Source: Kangiella marina
GTDB taxonomy: Bacteria > Pseudomonadota > Gammaproteobacteria > Enterobacterales > Kangiellaceae
DNA: 64,000 bases
Assembly: GCF_039541235.1 (NCBI RefSeq)
Contig: NZ_BAABFV010000001.1
Span: 1,240,001 to 1,304,000 of the forward strand
Reading direction: 5' to 3'
Translations under genes and position numbers: made by a program
Notes under the pieces: model-generated
What the model was told of the DNA's origin: nothing
The model's input: the letters and a program-made list of their open reading frames with translations, nothing else
Database searches by the model: none
In this document: piece by piece, positions 49,949 to 58,097 of the stretch
Numbering within the stretch: the first letter of the stretch is position 1
Layout of the letters: each line of letters starts with the position of its first letter

Positions 49949-50419
49949 TTATAGTTCTTCCGCTGCAACATCGATAGTGACACCCTTTAATGTGAAGACC
50001 ACCTTGTGTTCCTCACCCGGTATCACCTTGGCGACTGCTCGCCATTTTGCAATTTCTATATCTCGAAAAGCAGCTACAATACCGATATAGTTGGTTTGTG
50101 GATCGGTCACTAATCCTTGGTGAATCTCATGTCCCGGGTTCAACTGATATTCTTTCTGCGTCACAATGGCTTTAGCCAAGTCTTTATCAGTCGCATCATA
50201 AATCGAGAAAAAGTCCTTTGTTTCAAAAGCCAATTTATCATTCAGTTGATACACTTTGATGACTAACGGTGACGCTCTGCCCGATGGGTCAGGATTAACC
50301 TGCTTGTCGACCATAATATCCAACTGTACATCTGCACCATCATCACCACCAAAGAACGAGCAACTTGCAATCATAAGCGATGCTCCGATGATCCAAATAC
50401 TTCTTAATAGTTGTTTCAT
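49949..50419 (-). CDS. tssJ: T6SS outer-membrane lipoprotein TssJ
   Basis: 156 residues from the ATG at 50419 (GAGGAAAC just upstream); the longer in-frame start lies in front of that site. The signal peptide ends in a lipobox LMIASC, followed by a transthyretin-like domain with conserved NPDPSGRASPLVIKVYQL. Anchors the TssJLM complex in the outer membrane. Confidence 0.94.
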   Translation of the reverse strand: MKQLLRSIWIIGASLMIASCSFFGGDDGADVQLDIMVDKQVNPDPSGRASPLVIKVYQLNDKLAFETKDFFSIYDATDKDLAKAIVTQKEYQLNPGHEIHQGLVTDPQTNYIGIVAAFRDIEIAKWRAVAKVIPGEEHKVVFTLKGVTIDVAAEEL

Positions 50420-50449
50420 TGTTTCCTCTATTACTATTTTTTTCATAAA

Positions 50450-51889
50450 TTAATTGGCGCCTAACTTCTTCAACTGGGCCTCATAAGCCGCAGCAAAATC
50501 TTCTGAAAACGTTTTATCCGAGCCTTGTCCCACTTCTTCTTGTACTTCCTTATGCAATGCCGCAAAGACATCCCATAACTTTGCTTTTTTGGTTGCTGGT
50601 AAAACTTTATGCAACGCCGATTCGCTTTGATTCGCTCGTGTGATTTCACTTGGATCCAAGGTATCCAGCACCCCTTGTAATGCACCCTGTGTGCCCGCCA
50701 TGAGTGCTAACTCGTGGGTACTCATGTCTTTAAAGCAACTTTCTATCGCTTGGAACCAAGGCAAAAACCCAGGTACTTGACGTAAAAAGAGGTTTCGCAT
50801 GGCCTCATCAACGTTGATGGAGAATTTCAAAGGGTTGTTTTCTTGGGTTCTGATGGTCGTCTGCATGACGCGGAATTCACTCTTCATGTCTGAGCGAGCG
50901 CGCAATATGTCGAGCATTCCCTGTAACGAGAAACGCAAAGCCCCGCCCATGGCTTCGAACAATGCGGGGGATATTTCCCGCGGCAAATCATCTTCCCGTA
51001 ACCCTGCTGCATTTAAAAACGCCGTCAGATACGCTTTGGCCTGCTCACTACCGATACTGTCAAAACTGGCTGCAGCATTTGGCGGCGGATGCTGTGGCGT
51101 TTGCTGTGAATGTGATCTTGCCCCATAGGCATCAGGCTGTTGTTGTGTTGCAACCACTGACTCTGCGGATGCTCCCTGAGTTGCCGATTGAACTGGGGCG
51201 GTCGGCGCCGCTACTCTGGTTTGTTCAGGCGAACTCGCTTCTGTCACTGCCTGCTTTGTTGTGTCAGCAGTATTGTGCTGTTGCACCGCTGAAGGCACTG
51301 ATTGCTGATCCTCCATCGGCGTATTGAGTTCAGAGTTTGCTCCCGCTTGCGCATCCCAGTCTTCCGGAATTTGTGCCATCGGTGGGGTAAAATTTTCTGC
51401 ATAAGGATCCTGACTTAATGTCTCAGCATGGCTTGGCTGCGCTTGCTGCGAGTCTACCGTTGTCTGAGCAGCAAAGTCGGGAGCTGCCGCAGCCGGGCGT
51501 ACCGGCGGTGGTGTATGCAAGTGTTGTGCTTGCCGCGATGGTTGGAGGTCTATCTCGTTGCTTTTTGCTTCAACTACCACTTCGATTTCATAGTCACCAA
51601 GCTGCAAATAGTCACCATCCGATAATTCCTGGCTATTTCCCTTACCCAAAGGTTGTACGGCACGATTTACGAATAAACCGTTTGTCGAATTATCGGTAAT
51701 GTAAAACTGACCTGCTTGATGACTTACATAAGCATGGACACTGGAGATCACTTTATCTGGATCTGGCAATAACCAATCCGATTTAGCCGAACGCCCAATG
51801 CTGGCGCCTTGTTCAGTAAATGTTTGCTCAACCACCTGGCCCGGTGTTAAACGATGATAGCTAGTGACCTTTAACTTCAGAATGCTCAT
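50450..51889 (-). CDS. tagH: T6SS FHA-domain protein TagH (Fha)
   Basis: 479 residues. N-terminal FHA domain (about 22-95) with the phosphothreonine-binding GRSAKSDWLLPDPD and later NGLFVN; a proline/glutamine-rich linker (about 110-285); and a C-terminal TagH domain (about 290-475; FDSIGSEQAKAYLTAFLNAA). In characterised systems Fha is phosphorylated by PpkA to switch on assembly. First gene of the minus-strand T6SS operon, divergent from the kinase gene. Confidence 0.94.
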   Translation of the reverse strand: MSILKLKVTSYHRLTPGQVVEQTFTEQGASIGRSAKSDWLLPDPDKVISSVHAYVSHQAGQFYITDNSTNGLFVNRAVQPLGKGNSQELSDGDYLQLGDYEIEVVVEAKSNEIDLQPSRQAQHLHTPPPVRPAAAAPDFAAQTTVDSQQAQPSHAETLSQDPYAENFTPPMAQIPEDWDAQAGANSELNTPMEDQQSVPSAVQQHNTADTTKQAVTEASSPEQTRVAAPTAPVQSATQGASAESVVATQQQPDAYGARSHSQQTPQHPPPNAAASFDSIGSEQAKAYLTAFLNAAGLREDDLPREISPALFEAMGGALRFSLQGMLDILRARSDMKSEFRVMQTTIRTQENNPLKFSINVDEAMRNLFLRQVPGFLPWFQAIESCFKDMSTHELALMAGTQGALQGVLDTLDPSEITRANQSESALHKVLPATKKAKLWDVFAALHKEVQEEVGQGSDKTFSEDFAAAYEAQLKKLGAN

Positions 51890-51984
51890 CCAGAATATCC
51901 CTAATATCTATAAAATATCTTGTATATTTATTGTCCGTTATGGATAAATTTTTATCTAATTAGTCCACATTTTTTAAATTTATT

Positions 51985-52014
51985 TTAAAACTCGCCCGTT
52001 ACACTGGCTATAAT
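51985..52014 (+). promoter_or_regulatory. Putative promoter of the kinase gene
   Basis: A perfect TATAAT (52009-52014) with TTAAAA 18 bases upstream (51985-51990) on the plus strand, in the 343-base divergent region between tagH and the kinase. This implies a leader of about 210 bases. Promoter elements for tagH on the other strand are not obvious. Confidence 0.45.
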
Positions 52015-52232
52015 GCCCGCAAAAAAGCCCCTTGAGATGATTTATTTAAGGCACTTTATGGCTAAAATCCATTTCAAGGCACAGATAATAATATTATGCA
52101 AATAATAATCAAGAGCCTATTTCAAATATTGTGAACATATATTCAAGATAAACAAGTAATTGATGATTTTTTTTACTTCATGTAGATTATTGGTCCAATT
52201 TGGAAGTCGCTGATCGAAAGTTTGAGGATAAA

Positions 52233-54428
52233 ATGACTGATCAACACCGTAACAAGGAAGAGCAGGCAACATCAGGAAGTACCGAGGAATGTGTCAACGA
52301 ACGTGGCCAGCAACACGATCAACCGACAAGCCCTATGGAGCAGACTGACCAGGATAACCAGCTCAAGGAAAGCAGCCAACATAGCGCCGAGGAACCGTCG
52401 CACAAAGTCACAGCAACTCAACACATCAAGGCTCCACAGCCCGCTTCTGATGACGATGATGATAAAACCATTGTGCAGACTGTAAGTAACCGCTCACAAA
52501 CAACCCCCATAAACCACGCCAAAATCAGCATCGGCGATACCTTGTCCGAGCGTTACAAGTTGGTGGAAAGCTTAGGCGCTGGCGGCATGAGTGAAGTCTA
52601 TAAGGCTAAGGACTTGTATGCTGAAAATGCGGGCGATAAAACCCCATTTGTCGCCGTAAAAGTTCTTAGTAACGAATTCGCTGATCATCCTGATGCCGTT
52701 ACTATTATGCAGCGTGAGGCAAAGAAGACACGTGAGCTATCCCACCCTAACATCGTTCAAGTCTTTGATTTCATTTTCGAAAAGGATTTGTGTTACATCG
52801 TTATGGAGTTACTTGAAGGTGAGTCCTTGGATAACTTAATTAAGCGCAGTCGACCCAATGGTCTACCTAAAGCTGGTGTCATGAAAGTTGTTCATCAGAT
52901 CAGTTCTGCCTTAAGCTTTGCCCACAAAAACGGTGTCCTTCACAGCGATCTTAAGCCCAGTAATATTTTTATAACACACAAACAAGACGTTAAAATTTTT
53001 GATTTCGGTGTGGCTCGCGCCTTAAAGCAACAAATTGATGAATACGCCGTTCAGACTCATAGCGATGAACCCGAGTTTGATGTCGGCGGCTTCACACCCG
53101 CTTACGCTAGTCCTAATATGCTTTCCAACCAACCTATCGATGTTAGAGACGATGTGTATGGACTGGCCTGCATTACTTATGAAATGCTGACCAGTAAACA
53201 TCCTTATGATCGCTCCCCTGCAGATAAAGCCTTAGCAAAAGCACTGAAACCTGCTAAATGCAAGAAACTCAATCCGTTTGCCTGGACTGGTCTTAAAAAG
53301 GGGCTAGCTTTAAAACATAACGAGCGTGTTGCCACCGTCGATCTGTTTTACCAAGGCTTAAGTAAACAACATGGCAAACCGATCCTTTTGGCGGCAAGTG
53401 TCTTAGCGTTAAGTTTTGTTGCCTATAAAATCTGGAGCACAGATCAAACCCGACTCCACCAACTACAGTCTGAGCTTACGGCGCTTCAAAATGAACAGTC
53501 GAAACTTGATGCCATTCTTAACACCGAGAGCCATCAGATTGATACCGCATTGAGCAATTTAAGCACTTTGACCGATAACCATAAATCGAGTGCGCTCAAC
53601 CAATTGCGCCAACCCATTTATCATCACTTTACTGCTAAAGCCACTGAGGCTTTAAAAAATAGTAATGGTAAGTACCCTAATTATCCGGCAGCGCTCGCGG
53701 TATTGACACAAGCTGAAGGCTATTTAACGGACTCACAGCAGTTACATGATTATAAGGCCCAGGTTTTATCCAATCGTAACCAGTTACTAAGCAGTATTGA
53801 ACTTAAATTCAATAACTTACTTGAACTACAAGATTACGCGGTTAAACAAAATGGTGGTGATATTTATAGTTTGCAGGAAGAAATGAAACAAATTGCACCT
53901 AAATATCAACCCGACATCAGCCCACAAGCGCAAGAGCTTTTCTTAAGCTCCCTGCAACAGGCGATGGATACTAATAATTTTGTCGAGCTACAGCAATACC
54001 AGCACGTCGGCGATAAGATTTTCGCACACAACGACCATTTCCAAACGCTTAAATCCGAAAGCCTACAATACCTTTCGGCTGCGGATAAACTCGGAACATA
54101 TCAAAAAGATATTGCCGAGAACCCAGAATTGGCCTTCCCTTATGATGCGGCAGCCATCTTTTACAATAAAACCTTCCACAGTTTTGAGCAGCAGATTTCT
54201 GAAGCTGAATCGGTCCAAGCTCTTGATAACATTGCACAAGAAATGCAGCCCTTATCGCAGTCTCTACCACCTGACTTCGAACTCTTGGCCGACACACAAA
54301 CGGCTCTTGGAAATGCTTACATTAAGCTGGCGGATACCTTAAACGGTCGAGGGCGTTATCGACAGGGCGCGAGAACCTTAAAGAAAGGACGAGAAATTTT
54401 GGATGGCATCGCTAAAGACCAAAGTTAG
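52233..54428 (+). CDS. PpkA-like transmembrane Ser/Thr protein kinase of the T6SS
   Basis: 731 residues from the ATG at 52233 (GAGGATAAA upstream); a TTG 33 bases earlier is unlikely. An acidic, glutamine-rich N-terminal region of about 100 residues precedes the kinase domain (about 108-375), which has the glycine loop LGAGGMSEVY, VAVKVL lysine, catalytic HSDLKPSN, DFG (KIFDFGVA) and RDDVYGLA. One helix (about 385-401) leads to a periplasmic coiled-coil, TPR-like domain of about 330 residues. The catalytic loop is HSD instead of HRD. It probably phosphorylates TagH, opposed by PppA. Terminated at 54440-54469. Confidence 0.88.
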   Translation: MTDQHRNKEEQATSGSTEECVNERGQQHDQPTSPMEQTDQDNQLKESSQHSAEEPSHKVTATQHIKAPQPASDDDDDKTIVQTVSNRSQTTPINHAKISIGDTLSERYKLVESLGAGGMSEVYKAKDLYAENAGDKTPFVAVKVLSNEFADHPDAVTIMQREAKKTRELSHPNIVQVFDFIFEKDLCYIVMELLEGESLDNLIKRSRPNGLPKAGVMKVVHQISSALSFAHKNGVLHSDLKPSNIFITHKQDVKIFDFGVARALKQQIDEYAVQTHSDEPEFDVGGFTPAYASPNMLSNQPIDVRDDVYGLACITYEMLTSKHPYDRSPADKALAKALKPAKCKKLNPFAWTGLKKGLALKHNERVATVDLFYQGLSKQHGKPILLAASVLALSFVAYKIWSTDQTRLHQLQSELTALQNEQSKLDAILNTESHQIDTALSNLSTLTDNHKSSALNQLRQPIYHHFTAKATEALKNSNGKYPNYPAALAVLTQAEGYLTDSQQLHDYKAQVLSNRNQLLSSIELKFNNLLELQDYAVKQNGGDIYSLQEEMKQIAPKYQPDISPQAQELFLSSLQQAMDTNNFVELQQYQHVGDKIFAHNDHFQTLKSESLQYLSAADKLGTYQKDIAENPELAFPYDAAAIFYNKTFHSFEQQISEAESVQALDNIAQEMQPLSQSLPPDFELLADTQTALGNAYIKLADTLNGRGRYRQGARTLKKGREILDGIAKDQS

Positions 54429-54439
54429 GCTCTACAATC

Positions 54440-54469
54440 AGGAGTGACGAACTTCAGTCACTCCTTTTT
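54440..54469 (+). terminator. Terminator of the kinase gene
   Basis: A 9-bp stem (54440-54448 with 54457-54465) followed by T on the plus strand, 12 bases after the stop. Confidence 0.85.
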
Positions 54470-54482
54470 CCTCCCACTGGAA

Positions 54483-55586
54483 CTATTGACGTGCTTGATA
54501 ATAACTTTGTTCGGAAACGCGGTGCCACTCTTTGGCTTGTTCCTTGAACTCGGTAAATGATTTCAAAATTCTTTGGTCAAGCTCAGTTTCCGCCTGCTCG
54601 CTAAGCATGCCTTCTGAAATAGCTTCAAGCTCCTGTAATACCTCTTTGGGTAATTCTCGTAGCTCCACACCATGTTTATTGATCAACGTTTGCAACGCCT
54701 GATTATTTTTCGCGGTAAAATCAGCCAGTAAATCCGCATTGGCAGTTCGGCATGCCATGGTAACGATTTGCTGCAGGTCTTTCGGCAGAGCTTCATAGGC
54801 TTTTTTGTTGATCAAAGCTTCAAGCGTCGTCCCTGGCTCGTGCCAACCCGGGTAATAATAATAACGCGCTGCTTTAAATAATCCGAAGGCCAAGTCGTTA
54901 TAGGGACCCACCCATTCAGCGGCATCAATCGCCCCAGTTTCGAGCGAGGTAAACACTTCACTTCCAGGCATCAAAACCGGAATGCCTCCTGCGCGTCGCC
55001 ACACTTCCCCACCGAGACCTGGGATCCGCATTTTCATCCCTTTCACGTCGTCTAACGAATTAATTTCTTTATTAAACCAACCCGCCATTTGAACACCAGT
55101 ATTACCGCATGGCTCAGGGATCAAACCCAAAGGTTCATACAGTTCTCGCCACAACTCAAGTCCACCGCCATGCAATAGCCAGCCATTCATTTCCTGTGCG
55201 TTTAGGCCAAACGGCACAGCGGCAAAAAATGGCGTCATTGGCAATTTTCCTTTCCAGTAATACGACGCACCATGACCTATTTGCGCTGCACCACTAGCCA
55301 CCGATTCAAACACCTGCAACGCTGGCACCAATTCACCAGAGCCATAGACTTTGACTTCCATCCGTCCGCCGCTTAGCTGGTTGATTAATTTGGCGAGATA
55401 CTCTGCTCCTTCTCCTAAACCCGCAAAGTTTTTCGGCCAAGTGGTGATCATTGTCCACTTAATGACTTCACCATCCCACTTCTCGACAGGCGCTGTCTGC
55501 TCTTGTTTCTCGCCACCTGTGCAAGCACTCAGCCCCGCAACCGCGGCACCAGCCCCTAAAGCCCCAATAAATTTTCTTCTTTTCAT
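54483..55586 (-). CDS. TRAP transporter solute-binding protein (DctP type)
   Basis: 367 residues from the ATG at 55586. The N-terminus KRRKFIGALGAGAAVAGLSAC has a twin-arginine-like motif and a lipobox, so export through Tat and lipid anchoring are both possible. The mature part has the DctP pattern: an early WPKNFAGLGEGAEYLAK, KVYGSGELVPALQVFE, the carboxylate-binding arginine region DVKGMKMRIPGLGGEV near 195 and PGSEVFTSLETGAIDAAEW. An earlier in-frame start (55646) would put 20 residues before the signal and is disfavoured. No permease gene adjoins it; the only TRAP permeases in view are at 29.2-31.1 kb. Confidence 0.93.
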   Translation of the reverse strand: MKRRKFIGALGAGAAVAGLSACTGGEKQEQTAPVEKWDGEVIKWTMITTWPKNFAGLGEGAEYLAKLINQLSGGRMEVKVYGSGELVPALQVFESVASGAAQIGHGASYYWKGKLPMTPFFAAVPFGLNAQEMNGWLLHGGGLELWRELYEPLGLIPEPCGNTGVQMAGWFNKEINSLDDVKGMKMRIPGLGGEVWRRAGGIPVLMPGSEVFTSLETGAIDAAEWVGPYNDLAFGLFKAARYYYYPGWHEPGTTLEALINKKAYEALPKDLQQIVTMACRTANADLLADFTAKNNQALQTLINKHGVELRELPKEVLQELEAISEGMLSEQAETELDQRILKSFTEFKEQAKEWHRVSEQSYYQARQ

Positions 55587-55706
55587 GATTAACCTACGTT
55601 GAATTTTCCCGAAAACACAAGTTTTTTGGGCGATTTCTGGCATCAATGTACCGACTATACTAAGCTATGGCAACTTTGATTAAAAAAAGACCATGCGGGG
55701 GCATTG

Positions 55707-56441
55707 ATGTCGAGTTTTATTAATATTTACGAGCAAGCGCTCGATCCTGAATTCTGTAACAAATGTATTGAGAAGTTTGAAAAAAGTTCTCACAAACGTC
55801 AAGGTGAAACCGGCCATGGCGTTGATAAAATCAAAAAAAATAGTACCGATATCACGATTACTCAGTTTCCCGATGAGTGGCAAGAAGAAATGCAGCATAT
55901 TCAAAATGTTGTTCTTCGCGGCATGATTCATTACGTTCGCCAATATCCGTTCTTATTAGCCGGTGCGGTATCTCTAATGTTCCAAAACCAAGAAGGCGAG
56001 ATGGAACAGCTGAGCTATGTGGATGTTGAGAAGATGGACGATCAAAGCCTTGCTCAGTTTATTCAGGCAGTTTACCGCTTAGGGCCAGTCAACGCACAAA
56101 AATACGATAAAGGCGAAGGGGGTTACTTTCACTGGCACTCAGAACATTATCCTCACCCTAATGATCCAAATCAGGACTCACTGCACCGTACGTTGTTGTG
56201 GATGTTCTATCTCAACGATGTTGAAGAAGGCGGAGAAACCGAGTTCTTCTACCAGCAGGTTAAAAGCAAACCCAAGCAAGGCTCTTTAGTCATTGCACCC
56301 GCCGGTTTTACCCATACCCATCGAGGCATGAAGCCGGTGTCAGGCGATAAGTATATTTTGACCAGCTGGGTGCAATATCAGCGCGCAGGTGACATGTACG
56401 GTCAAAACGCTGATAACAATAATAACCAGACTCAATCTTAA
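55707..56441 (+). CDS. 2-oxoglutarate/Fe(II)-dependent oxygenase (prolyl-4-hydroxylase-like)
   Basis: 244 residues from the ATG at 55707, preceded by a G-rich site. The double-stranded beta-helix half shows the iron ligands in YFHWHSEHYPH (H-x-E, about residue 143), a substrate loop HRTLLWMFYLNDVEEGGETEF and the distal histidine and 2OG arginine in GFTHTHRGMKP (about 210). Glutamate in place of the usual aspartate is tolerated in some members. Substrate unknown. Divergent from the DctP gene. Confidence 0.85.
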   Translation: MSSFINIYEQALDPEFCNKCIEKFEKSSHKRQGETGHGVDKIKKNSTDITITQFPDEWQEEMQHIQNVVLRGMIHYVRQYPFLLAGAVSLMFQNQEGEMEQLSYVDVEKMDDQSLAQFIQAVYRLGPVNAQKYDKGEGGYFHWHSEHYPHPNDPNQDSLHRTLLWMFYLNDVEEGGETEFFYQQVKSKPKQGSLVIAPAGFTHTHRGMKPVSGDKYILTSWVQYQRAGDMYGQNADNNNNQTQS

Positions 56442-56491
56442 GCGACGCTTCAGTACAATGAGTCTTCAATAAAATGAGTCTCCAATAAAAA

Positions 56492-56511
56492 GCCCCGCGA
56501 AAACGCGGGGC
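56492..56511. terminator. G/C-rich hairpin, likely bidirectional terminator
   Basis: A perfect 8-bp stem (56492-56499 with 56504-56511) with an AAAA loop, enclosed by a looser pair (56461-56467 with 56513-56519). The T-run is on the minus-strand side. It lies 50 bases after the oxygenase gene. Confidence 0.6.
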
Positions 56512-56693
56512 CGAAGACTTTAACACTAAGGGGTAGTATTGGTGTTAAAGTAAAACACTTGTGATGGTTATAAGATAACTTTTATATCCATTATTGTCCC
56601 ACACCCCTTTATTTTTGAGTCAAATCTGCATTTATTCTGTGATCTCGTTCACCTTTTTCCGCCCATTTCGCGCTTTTGTTATCCTTTAAAAAT

Positions 56694-56720
56694 AAAAAAA
56701 GGCCGCCGAAGCGACCTTTT
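56694..56720 (-). terminator. UUCG-loop terminator of the first subtilase gene
   Basis: On the minus strand the stem (56711-56720 with 56697-56706) is perfect if one U-G pair is allowed, with a UUCG loop and seven T. The same 27-base unit recurs at 59986-60012. Confidence 0.88.
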
Positions 56721-56735
56721 CATCATTCTGATCCG

Positions 56736-57869
56736 TTACAGGTGAATGATTGGGTCTGGGTTACCGTCTTGGTCATTACCCGCAGTACCGTCTGTGCTTG
56801 GATTACCGTTTTTCAACATAATCACAGCACAGGCTGCTGGCGATGCCATAGAAGTACCTGACATGGTTGTTGTGCCACCACCTTTACGCAGAGACAGAAT
56901 GCTTACGCCTGGCGCTGCATAGTCCACTGGTGGGTTACCATAGTTAGACCATGAAGGCATGTTGTCGTTTGAATCTGTCGCAGAGATTGTGTAAACACGG
57001 TTGCCGTTGGCACGTGCTGGCGAGTGATTGCTCGCGTGATCACCATCGTTACCGGCTGCTAGTACGAAGTAAGCACCAGAACTTTGAGCCGCCGCTTTAA
57101 CCGCGTCATCAAGCTCTTGGCTTACTGGACCACCTAGGCTCATGTTAGCGCAGTCGCCAGCAGATGCATTAGCCGCAACGTGGTCAACACCCGCGATGAC
57201 GCCTGAGTATGAACCAGAACCGCGAGAGTCTAGTACTTTAACAGGAACAACGGTTGCGCCCGCAGCAATACCAACCACATCTTGAGTGTTGTCGATTGCA
57301 GCAATCGTACCCGCTACGTGAGTACCGTGACCGTTACCGTCGTCGGTATCGGCGTCTTTACCTTTAGTGAAGGCGGTAAAGCCACGACTGGTGTCTACAT
57401 TAAGATCGCCATGATCCGTGTCGATACCGGTATCAAGTACCCATGCTGTATAACCAGCGCCACTTTGAGCGCCACCAACACGAGTCACACTCCAAGGCGT
57501 TGTTTGGCTGCCACCGCCGCCACCGCCGCCTGGCTTACCTTTGAAGCTGACGCTGACAACGCCATCAGGAGACATACGCTTAACGTTCATGTTACCGCCG
57601 AATGCTTTTTCAGCAGCGTGACAAGGAGCGTTTACCGTGAAGCCTTTGATTGAATTAGTATAAACGTGACGAACCGATGATTGAGCGCGTTGAGCCATTC
57701 CTTTTGCTAAACCTTTTACTTCATCACCGTTCAAGCTATCCTGCAACGTGATGATGCAACGATTCTGAACATTTAACTCATCACTTGATGAATACGTTGG
57801 TTCCACAGCTAAAGATTGTGTCGATACAATTGCCATGCCTACGGCACTAGCGATTACTGTTTTTTTCAT
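56736..57869 (-). CDS. Secreted S8 subtilisin-like protease, compact form
   Basis: 377 residues: signal peptide (to about 22), an I9-like inhibitor propeptide (about 33-105), a glycine spacer, then the proteinase-K-like catalytic domain. Catalytic residues are in AWVLDTGID (D), GHGTHVAGT (H), LAAGNDG (oxyanion N) and SGTSMASP (S). It ends about 35 residues after the serine motif, with no PA or PPC domain, unlike the two neighbours. Secretion by Sec and then type II is likely. Confidence 0.93.
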   Translation of the reverse strand: MKKTVIASAVGMAIVSTQSLAVEPTYSSSDELNVQNRCIITLQDSLNGDEVKGLAKGMAQRAQSSVRHVYTNSIKGFTVNAPCHAAEKAFGGNMNVKRMSPDGVVSVSFKGKPGGGGGGGSQTTPWSVTRVGGAQSGAGYTAWVLDTGIDTDHGDLNVDTSRGFTAFTKGKDADTDDGNGHGTHVAGTIAAIDNTQDVVGIAAGATVVPVKVLDSRGSGSYSGVIAGVDHVAANASAGDCANMSLGGPVSQELDDAVKAAAQSSGAYFVLAAGNDGDHASNHSPARANGNRVYTISATDSNDNMPSWSNYGNPPVDYAAPGVSILSLRKGGGTTTMSGTSMASPAACAVIMLKNGNPSTDGTAGNDQDGNPDPIIHL

Positions 57870-57901
57870 TTGGATATTACCCCATTTGGTTTTTTAGAAT
57901 T

Positions 57902-57947
57902 TGGATTTCGCCTGCTATTTTCAGCGTGTTTTTTATAACGAAATCCA
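57902..57947 (-). promoter_or_regulatory. 5' leader hairpin of the compact subtilase gene
   Basis: TGGATTTCG (57902-57910) pairs with CGAAATCCA (57939-57947), placing a 9-bp stem near the 5' end of the transcript from the promoter at 57960-57988. There is no T-run after it, so it is more likely a stability element than an attenuator. Confidence 0.45.
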
Positions 57948-57959
57948 CACGACTCAAAC

Positions 57960-57988
57960 TTTATAACAACTGGCTATTTTACGATCAA
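57960..57988 (-). promoter_or_regulatory. Sigma-70 promoter of the compact subtilase gene
   Basis: TTGATC (57988-57983) and TATAAA (57965-57960) separated by 17 bases on the minus strand, about 90 bases before the ATG. Confidence 0.6.
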
Positions 57989-58041
57989 GTATTATTTTTA
58001 ATTATGCTAACTGGTTGAACCAATTATATTTTTTCATCAAT

Positions 58042-58069
58042 AAAAAAGGCAGGGATAACCCTGCCTTTT
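58042..58069 (-). terminator. Terminator of the second subtilase gene
   Basis: A perfect 11-bp stem (58044-58054 with 58059-58069), four-base loop, six T on the minus strand, 29 bases after the stop. Confidence 0.92.
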
Positions 58070-58097
58070 GTGTAAGCTTTAACTGTTTAAGCAGTTA

